From Chloroflexota bacterium (lineage in GTDB: Bacteria > Chloroflexota > UBA5177 > JANWHV01): DNA of 20,014 bases. The notes beneath the pieces are model-generated. The model saw only the letters and a program-made list of their open reading frames with translations, was not told the origin of the DNA and ran no database searches. The DNA lies in contig JANWHO010000192.1 of NCBI GenBank assembly GCA_025450375.1, forward strand, positions 1 through 20,014, given 5' to 3'. The translations under genes were made by a program, and so were the position numbers. This document shows positions 14,341 through 20,014 of this stretch, piece after piece; within the stretch, counting starts at the first letter, position 1, and every line of letters begins with the position of its first letter.

Positions 14341-15588
14341 TCACCCCGTCGCCTTCCCCCGCGCCAGCAGCGGCCACAGCCCCACCACGACCGCCAGGGG
14401 TACGGCGGCCGCGCCCAGGGTCACCAGGCCGAGCATCGGCTGGATCCCCAGGCGCGCGGCGAATATCCCGGCCAGGAGGGGGCCGCCGATTGGGCCCAGG
14501 GTGCCGGCGGCGGCATACACCCCGAGGGCCCAGGCGCGTTCGGTGGGTGGGGTCAGGTTGGCCAGGAGCGCCACCCCCGCGATCGCGTAGACGGAGAAGC
14601 TGACCGCGTCGAGACACTGCACGGCCATCAGTTGCACCGGCGTATGGACGAGAAGGTACAGGGCGAACCGCGCCGGGAGCGCCACCAGGCCAACCGCCAG
14701 AACCATCGCGCTCCATCCCCGGTCGGCCAGGCTGCCGGCCAGGATCATCAAGGGGATCTCCGCCAGGGTCGAGACGGTGCCCACCAGACCCACCTCCGCG
14801 AACGAGCCATGGAGGCCGCGCATGAAGAGGGGCACATAGGTGTCGCTGATGCTGCCGGCCGCGTAGAACAGCAAGGACATCAGGGAGAGCGCGATCAGGA
14901 CGCGGCGGGCTCCGATCCGGGGAAGCGGCTGGGCGCCGCCCGCCCGCGGCGCACTCGGATGCGGCGCATACGCCGGCAATGCCATGCCGCAGACTCCCGC
15001 CAGTATATAGAGCAGGGCTCCTACCGTGAAGAGGGCCGTGAAGGGGATGCGGCCCAGGAGTATCCCGCCGAGCACGGCCGTGAGCGTAAAGCCAATCGCC
15101 GGGCAGGCCCGAAACCGCGCGTACATGGCCGCCCCATGCCCGGCGCGAGTCACCACGTCGACCGTGGTCGCGGTGATTACCACCCGCGCCCCATAGAACC
15201 CGCTGGTTCCCAGCATGGCGCAGAGCACGATCAACCAGGCGGGACGCGCCTGGCCGAGCACGGCGAACCCCAAGGCGCCGATCATCGTGCCGGCGAACAT
15301 GATCAGCCGCCGGCGGCCGGTCCGATCGACGAGGCGCCCAACCAGGGGCTGCACCAAGGCGCTGCCGCCGGCGCTACAGGCGCCCAGAACCCCGATCCCG
15401 GTGAGAGTCAGGCCGCGGCTGGCGGCATACACGGTGAGGAAGGGCAACACACAGCCGTAGGCACCCCCGGTAAAGGTCCACAGCGCGGCGAGCACCAGGA
15501 CGGTTCGGCGCGAGCGGGCGACGGGGGCAGGGGCAGGGAGAGCGATGGGCGCGGCGGCTAGGGTCTCCACGTCCTTCAGGATACCCAT
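14341..15588 (-). CDS. MFS transporter
   Basis: The 415-aa protein has the usual two-halved, twelve-helix plan of the major facilitator superfamily. The loop between helices 2 and 3 carries GRLVDRTGRRRLIM, the classical MFS motif A (GxxxDRxGRRxx). The second half repeats a weaker version (LAGSLADRGWSAMV). The first ~25 residues are a soluble Ala/Pro-rich leader. The gene begins 9 nt after the SGNH hydrolase stop, so the two are co-transcribed. Proton-coupled efflux or uptake of a small sugar or its derivative is likely, by context; the sequence does not identify the substrate. The SetA/ProP-type resemblance is too weak to name. It is the last intact gene of the run, directly followed by a gene remnant. 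Confidence 0.9.
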   Translation of the reverse strand: MGILKDVETLAAAPIALPAPAPVARSRRTVLVLAALWTFTGGAYGCVLPFLTVYAASRGLTLTGIGVLGACSAGGSALVQPLVGRLVDRTGRRRLIMFAGTMIGALGFAVLGQARPAWLIVLCAMLGTSGFYGARVVITATTVDVVTRAGHGAAMYARFRACPAIGFTLTAVLGGILLGRIPFTALFTVGALLYILAGVCGMALPAYAPHPSAPRAGGAQPLPRIGARRVLIALSLMSLLFYAAGSISDTYVPLFMRGLHGSFAEVGLVGTVSTLAEIPLMILAGSLADRGWSAMVLAVGLVALPARFALYLLVHTPVQLMAVQCLDAVSFSVYAIAGVALLANLTPPTERAWALGVYAAAGTLGPIGGPLLAGIFAARLGIQPMLGLVTLGAAAVPLAVVVGLWPLLARGKATG

Positions 15589-15597
15589 TCCCGCGCG

Positions 15598-16212
15598 TTA
15601 CCCAAGTTCCCCAGTACTGCTGATCCCCAGGGCCCGCAGGACCGCCAGGGCCATGATCATGTTGCCCAGATGGGTTAAATGCACCCCGTCCGTGGTGAGG
15701 GCGGGAAGCCGCGGCGCGGCCAGGGCCCGATGGAAGGCCGTGTTGACCTCGGCCACCACCAGGCCGCGCTCCTGGGCGAACGCGCGCAAGGCTTCGTTGT
15801 AGGGGACGAGGAGCAGGTTTCCCTTGCTGTTCACTTCCTCGCCGATCACGGTGGTCGTGAGGACGATCGCCCGCGCGCCCGCCGACGCGATCCGGTCAAG
15901 GACGGTCGCGACCGCCGCCTGGTAGTCCGCCAGCCCTACCCCGCGACCGGTCCCCGGCGCGTCAAGCAACCGCCAGACATCATTGATCCCGATCGAGACC
16001 GTCACGATGTCCGGCTTATGGGCCAGGACATCACGGTCCAGACGCGGAGGCAGATCGACCGAGCGATTGCCGCCTACCCCGGCATTGAGGGCCCGGAACG
16101 GACGCTCCGGGTGTAAGGCGCGCGCATGGTCGGTGACGATGCGGGCATAGCCATCCTGGGCGGCGGTGATGCTGTCTCCGAGAAAGACAATCGTGGGTTC
16201 ACCGTTCTTCAT
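15598..16212 (-). CDS. SGNH/GDSL-family hydrolase
   Basis: The product shows the four SGNH blocks: FLGDSIT (nucleophile S14 when read from the ATG at 16212), AGVGGN (oxyanion Gly and Asn), SIGIND with N77, and DGVHLT with D175 and H178. Such enzymes remove acyl groups, often acetyl from polysaccharides, or cleave lipid esters. No signal peptide is seen, so it should be cytoplasmic. A TTG at 16230 would extend it by six residues (MGILKP); neither start has a clear ribosome site, and I chose ATG because MKNGEPTIVFLGDS fits the family start. It lies in a sugar-related operon between a solute-binding protein (58-nt gap) and an MFS transporter (9-nt gap), which favours a carbohydrate deacetylase role. 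Confidence 0.9.
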   Translation of the reverse strand: MKNGEPTIVFLGDSITAAQDGYARIVTDHARALHPERPFRALNAGVGGNRSVDLPPRLDRDVLAHKPDIVTVSIGINDVWRLLDAPGTGRGVGLADYQAAVATVLDRIASAGARAIVLTTTVIGEEVNSKGNLLLVPYNEALRAFAQERGLVVAEVNTAFHRALAAPRLPALTTDGVHLTHLGNMIMALAVLRALGISSTGELG

Positions 16213-16269
16213 GGGCTTCAGGATACCCAATCACACGCCGAACCGTGTATCCCCCGCGCCGCTCCCCTC

Positions 16270-17727
16270 CTACCAGTTCCAGGCCCCGTATTCCCCCCTC
16301 AATCGTTGCTCTTCCTTCAACACCTTCCCCTGCACCGCCTTGAGCGCCGCCTCGGGCGACTGCTGTCCCTCGAGGACGCTCGTGGTGGCCAGGAGGAGTT
16401 GCTGTTGGTAATAGGCGTCCACGGGGTTGATCGGGTTCGACGCCTTACTCTCCAGGCCCAACTTCGGCTGCATCTGGACCCCGGCCAGCGCGGCGATCGG
16501 GTTGCCTGGCAAGTTCGCCAGTTGACGCAGGGCGCTTTCGCCCGCATCCGCCTGGCTCAACCACTGCCGTTGGTTGTCCACCATCGGGGACCCACTCAAC
16601 GAGCCGCCAAGCAGGGCGCTGTTGTCCCAGAAGATGGCCTTGCTCACCGCGAAGGCCAGGGCGGCCTCGCGCGCTCCGGTCGGGATGACGATCTCTTGCA
16701 TCGTACTGGGGTAGTTCGCCACGTTGGCGGCGGTCCCATCGGGGGTGGGAGGGAGCGGGGTAAGCTGATAGGTGATGCCGCCCTGAACCCCAAAGCTGTG
16801 TTGATCGAACGGCTGCAAGTTCCAGTAGGCGCCGCCGGAAGCGGTGATCGCCGCCTTCCCGGTGACCAGGTAACTCCGGGCGCTGCCGTTCAAGAAGTCG
16901 GGATCGCCGGCCAGGAACCGCGACAGCCGCGTATACCCGCCATACCGGGTGGCCAACTTGGCGAGGTACTGGAGGTACTGAACATTGCACGGGTCGGTCG
17001 CGGTCGGCTGGTCCGCCGCGTTGTAGAGCCCATGACCCACCGGACACATCAAGGTGCCGGTGGTTTCCCAGGAATCCACCCCCGGCCAGTAGCCGATTCG
17101 GGTTGGATTCCCCCTGGCGTCAAAGCGGGCCGCCTTCCGCGACATGGCGTAATAGTCGGCAAAGCTACGGAGCGAGCGGTTGTCGTAGCCCAGTTGGCTC
17201 ATGTACTTGGGGAGATAGATTTCCTGGCCGCCCAGCGGGCCGCTGACCGCCGGCATGGCCCACCAGTGGCCGCCAAAGCGGGCCCAATGGCGCATCCCAG
17301 GGAGGAAGCCGGTGTCGTGAACATGGGCACGCGCGTAGTAGAGGTCGAGCGGCTGGACCAGCCCCCGGAGGACCAGCGATCCGATGTCGCCGCCCTGGAC
17401 GAACACCATGTCCGGTGGGTTGCCCGCCTTGACCGCGGCGGCCAGGACGCTTTCCATGGCCGTCTGGTCGGTAAAAGAGGTCTCCTTCCAGGCAAGGTTG
17501 GGGAACAACCCGGCCAGGCGAGTGGCATAGAGGGCGTGCATGGAGATCAGATCGTTTGGCGCCAGGTCGTTGAAGCCGGTGACCGAGCCGCAGCAAGTAT
17601 AGACCGACAGGATGGTGGCGTCCGCCCGCGCCGTGGTGCTCAGTGAACGCGCCGTGACCGACGATCCGGCCGTCAGCCCCAGGGCCAGCAGGCAGGCCGC
17701 TGCCTTCCGCCCGATCAGATGATACAT
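16270..17727 (-). CDS. Extracellular sugar-binding protein of an ABC importer (family 1)
   Basis: The 485-aa product is a family-1 solute-binding protein. The start is ATG at 17727 with GGGAG upstream; a longer open frame to 18018 exists but overlaps the regulator and is not used. Residues 1-36 are a Sec signal (KAAACLLALGLTAG, cleavage near ARADA). The mature part has typical features: AMESVLAAAVKAGNPPDMVF, GLVQPLD, WWAMPAVSGPLGGQEIYLPK and, late, PTGAREAALAFAVSKAIFWD. No lipobox cysteine is present, unusual if the host has a single membrane. Five or more cysteines in the mature part (TCCG, MCPVG, DPCN) suggest disulphides. It overlaps the regulator stop by 13 nt. No permease is encoded nearby; the permease fragment at the window start is on the other strand, far away. 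Confidence 0.9.
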   Translation of the reverse strand: MYHLIGRKAAACLLALGLTAGSSVTARSLSTTARADATILSVYTCCGSVTGFNDLAPNDLISMHALYATRLAGLFPNLAWKETSFTDQTAMESVLAAAVKAGNPPDMVFVQGGDIGSLVLRGLVQPLDLYYARAHVHDTGFLPGMRHWARFGGHWWAMPAVSGPLGGQEIYLPKYMSQLGYDNRSLRSFADYYAMSRKAARFDARGNPTRIGYWPGVDSWETTGTLMCPVGHGLYNAADQPTATDPCNVQYLQYLAKLATRYGGYTRLSRFLAGDPDFLNGSARSYLVTGKAAITASGGAYWNLQPFDQHSFGVQGGITYQLTPLPPTPDGTAANVANYPSTMQEIVIPTGAREAALAFAVSKAIFWDNSALLGGSLSGSPMVDNQRQWLSQADAGESALRQLANLPGNPIAALAGVQMQPKLGLESKASNPINPVDAYYQQQLLLATTSVLEGQQSPEAALKAVQGKVLKEEQRLRGEYGAWNW

Positions 17728-20014
17728 GGCACTCTCCCTCCCATTGCCTCCTCGATTGCCTGCTCCTCCGAGAGCCCGTGCCCACTCTCCCAGGCCGCGG
17801 CGAACTCCTCCGCCCCCAGGGTGGCGCGGGCGGACGCGAGGGTTTGATCGTAGGCCGCTCGTCCGGCGGACGGCAAGGCGGCGCCGATCGCCCCGCGGAG
17901 CGCGGCCGCCGCCCCGCACAGCCGGACCGCCCACTTGTGGCGCCCCTGTGCTCCGACTACGCTGGCGATCCCCTCCAGGCAGCTTGCCACACCGTCGGTG
18001 CTGCCCATCGAGTGACACAGCGGTATGCCCTCGGCGTAGCGCGCCAGGGCCTGCCCGTACTCACCCTGTTCGCGGGCCGCGTCTCCGAGATTGCTCAGCG
18101 CCCACCCCATCCCAAGGTTATCCTGGAGGGCTCGCGCCAACTCCAGACTTTCCCGGCAGAGCGCCTCGGCCCGCGGATAATTGCCGTGTTGGAGCACCAC
18201 GAAGCCCAGATTGTTGAGGGCGAGCGCAATCCCACGCTGGTGACCAAGTTCCCGCTGCAAGATCAGGCTTTCCTCGGAGAGTCGCAGGGCCCGGTCGTAG
18301 AGGCCCTGATTGATCGCCAGGTTGCCCAGAATGTTCAGAGCGACCGCCATCCCTTGCCGATCGTTCAATTCGCGATAGAGCCGCAGACTTTCTTCACAGT
18401 GCGCGGCGGCCCGTGGGTAGTCGCCTTGCATGGTGGCCAGCACTCCGGCTCCGATCCGCGCCTTCGCGGTGTCCGGAGCGGGAACCGCCTCGCCGCGCCC
18501 ACTCGCCGACTCAAGCGCCTCCTCGAGCCAGGCCCGGCCCTCGCTGAGATGCCCGCGCGTATACCAGAATCGCCAGAGATTCCCGGCCAGCCGGACCCTC
18601 CGGTCCAGGTTCCCACTGTCGCGCGTCCACTGCAAGGCAGCGCGCAGGTTGTTGTGCTCGCGCTCAAGCCGGGCCAGCCAGTCCGCCTGCTCGGGGCCGG
18701 TAAGGGCGGGCTCCGCGTCCGCCGCCAGGGCCTCGAAGAAGGCGGCATGGGACTGTTCGAGGATCGCCCGCTCGCCGCTGGCCGCCAACAACTCCCGCGC
18801 GTAGTCGTGGATGGTCCGCAACATCGCGAAGCGGGTCTCGGTGTCCGAGACGGCCTCGGCGCGCAGGAGGCTCTTATCCACCAGGGAGGCCAGACCCTCG
18901 AAGATGTCCTCGATGGGGTCCCCCAGAACATCGGCCCGGCACACCGCCTCGGCCGCCTCCAGGGTACACCCCGCCGTGAACACCGCCAGCGCTCGGAGCA
19001 ATACCTGCTCCGCGACGGTGAGCAGGCCGATGCTCCACTCAAAGGTGGCCCTTAAGGTCCGGTGGCGGGCGGGGAGGTCGCGCGCGTTGCCCTTGAGCAG
19101 CGACAGGGCCCCGGCCGCTTGTGTCAGTTGAGCCAGAAGGGCCCGAGGCGAGAGGAGGGCAATACGGGCCGCCGCCAGTTCGATTGCCAGGGGAAGCCCA
19201 TCTAGCCGGTGGCAGATCGCCGCGACCGCCTCCGCGTTGGCCGCGTCGAGGCGGAAATCCAGTTCCACGGCCTGGGCGCGGGCCACGAACAAGCGCACCG
19301 CCGGGTTATCCGCCAGTTCATCGATGGGCGCGTGCTTGCCCGCCGGAGGGATGGCCAGGGGAGGGACGCGGAAACGCTGTTCGGCGCGCACCCGCAAAGC
19401 GACCCGGCTGGTGACCAGCACCACGAGCCGCGGACAGACGGCCACCAGGTCCGCGATCCGCGGCGCCGCCTCGATCACCTGCTCGGCGTTGTCCAGCACG
19501 ACCAGCATCTGGCGGTCCCGCAGGTGCGCGATCAGCACCTCGCGCATCCCCTGGTCGCCGGCTTCCCGGAGCGCCAGCGCCTGGGCGATCGCCGGGAGGA
19601 CCAGGGCCGGGTCACCCAGGGGCGAAAGGTCGACGAACACCGCGCCATACGCATAGTCACGCTGAGCGGCCGCGCCCACCTGGAGGGCCAGGCTGGTCTT
19701 CCCCACCCCACCGGGGCCGATGAGCGAGATCAGCCGCGCCGCGCCTGGTTCGCGGGCCTGGGCCAATAGGCGGAGCACAGTCGTTTCCTCTCGTTCGCGT
19801 CCCAACAGGGTGATCGGCGGCCTGGGAAGGGCGAGGGTGGCGGGCGGGGCGGACGGCGATTCCTCGGCGGATGGCGCCGTGGCGGCGTGCTCAGCCGGCG
19901 TGCCGACCGCGGCGCCGATCAGGGCCGCGCGGTCGGCGGAGTTCAGGTCCAGGGCGGTGGCCAGGCGGGCCACGGTCTCCAGGCGCGGGGCCACCCGGCG
20001 TCCGCGTTCGAGGG
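17715..20014 (-). CDS. STAND-type regulator: XRE HTH, NB-ARC ATPase, TPR (5' end missing)
   Basis: The frame is open to the window edge, so the N-terminus is cut off. The visible start (LERGRRVAPRLETVARLATAL) is the last helix of an XRE-type HTH. The ATPase follows: LGREREE, Walker A GPGGVGKTS about 90 residues in, Walker B LVVLDNAEQV, LVTSRVALRV, and GLPLAIELAAARIALL (GLPLA motif of NB-ARC). The C-terminal ~270 residues are tetratricopeptide repeats (ALNILGNLAINQGLYDRALR; ALNNLGFVVLQHGNYPRAEA). This is a STAND signal-transduction protein, which oligomerises on ligand binding. It is the first gene of the run and its end overlaps the sugar-binding protein start by 13 nt, so it may control this unit in cis. 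The ligand is not known. Confidence 0.92.
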   Translation of the reverse strand, partial: LERGRRVAPRLETVARLATALDLNSADRAALIGAAVGTPAEHAATAPSAEESPSAPPATLALPRPPITLLGREREETTVLRLLAQAREPGAARLISLIGPGGVGKTSLALQVGAAAQRDYAYGAVFVDLSPLGDPALVLPAIAQALALREAGDQGMREVLIAHLRDRQMLVVLDNAEQVIEAAPRIADLVAVCPRLVVLVTSRVALRVRAEQRFRVPPLAIPPAGKHAPIDELADNPAVRLFVARAQAVELDFRLDAANAEAVAAICHRLDGLPLAIELAAARIALLSPRALLAQLTQAAGALSLLKGNARDLPARHRTLRATFEWSIGLLTVAEQVLLRALAVFTAGCTLEAAEAVCRADVLGDPIEDIFEGLASLVDKSLLRAEAVSDTETRFAMLRTIHDYARELLAASGERAILEQSHAAFFEALAADAEPALTGPEQADWLARLEREHNNLRAALQWTRDSGNLDRRVRLAGNLWRFWYTRGHLSEGRAWLEEALESASGRGEAVPAPDTAKARIGAGVLATMQGDYPRAAAHCEESLRLYRELNDRQGMAVALNILGNLAINQGLYDRALRLSEESLILQRELGHQRGIALALNNLGFVVLQHGNYPRAEALCRESLELARALQDNLGMGWALSNLGDAAREQGEYGQALARYAEGIPLCHSMGSTDGVASCLEGIASVVGAQGRHKWAVRLCGAAAALRGAIGAALPSAGRAAYDQTLASARATLGAEEFAAAWESGHGLSEEQAIEEAMGGRVPCII

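Noticed and set aside
14057..14716. 219-aa minus-strand frame across the remnant and the MFS 3' end
   Set aside because: It is out of frame with the conserved remnant and the MFS gene and gives an Arg/Pro-rich product.
14065..15561. 498-aa plus-strand frame opposite the MFS gene
   Set aside because: Arg/Gly/His-rich shadow; the minus-strand frame shows clear MFS helices and motif A.
17728..18018. N-terminal extension of the sugar-binding protein to 18018
   Set aside because: It would overlap the regulator by 300 nt and hide a good signal peptide that begins at 17727 with a ribosome site.
16126..19055. Long plus-strand frames opposite the binding protein and regulator
   Set aside because: Shadows of two well-supported minus-strand genes.

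Overview
The window is GC-rich bacterial DNA with densely packed genes, many of them overlapping or nearly touching. I see no rRNA, tRNA, CRISPR array or transposase. The gene types point most towards a Chloroflexota-like bacterium. These are a STAND-type regulator with HTH, NB-ARC and TPR parts, a replication-type protein ending in a DnaA-N-like domain, a hypothetical-plus-HNH two-gene cassette, and family-1 sugar uptake proteins. This placement is inferred from gene content only and is tentative.

Layout. (1) Positions 1-5321, plus strand: a carbohydrate-use locus. It holds the end of a sugar ABC permease, a large glycosidase-like protein, a DUF2961/GH172 protein, and a secreted DUF4185/GH183-like protein that overlaps it by 4 nt. 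Members of the last two families are known furanosidases, some acting on D-arabinan, so the locus may attack a furanose-containing glycan. (2) Positions 5352-7679, minus strand: a MerR-like regulator followed by a 593-aa protein. That protein has two phage-O-like winged-helix domains, a linker encoded by 24-nt tandem repeats, and a DnaA-N-like C-terminus. The arrangement recalls lambda O, whose origin lies inside its own gene. (3) Positions 7901-12932: a minus-strand VWA (MIDAS) protein divergent from a plus-strand MoxR-DUF58-DUF4129 operon whose genes are joined by 4-nt overlaps. The roughly 400-nt gap between them holds a long imperfect palindrome and five tandem 9-mers. (4) Positions 13071-14340, minus strand: an uncharacterised protein plus HNH endonuclease cassette, flanked by two remnants of the same small gene. 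(5) Positions 14341-20014, minus strand: a probable operon in transcription order of STAND regulator (cut by the window edge), sugar-binding protein, SGNH hydrolase and MFS exporter.

GC-rich palindromes built on CCGACCGCGGTCGG or CTCCGGCCGCGG recur between genes throughout and look like a REP-type dispersed family. The most interesting signals are the iteron-like repeats inside the replication-type gene, the GH172 plus GH183 pairing, the palindromic element upstream of the VWA gene, and the remnant-flanked HNH cassette.
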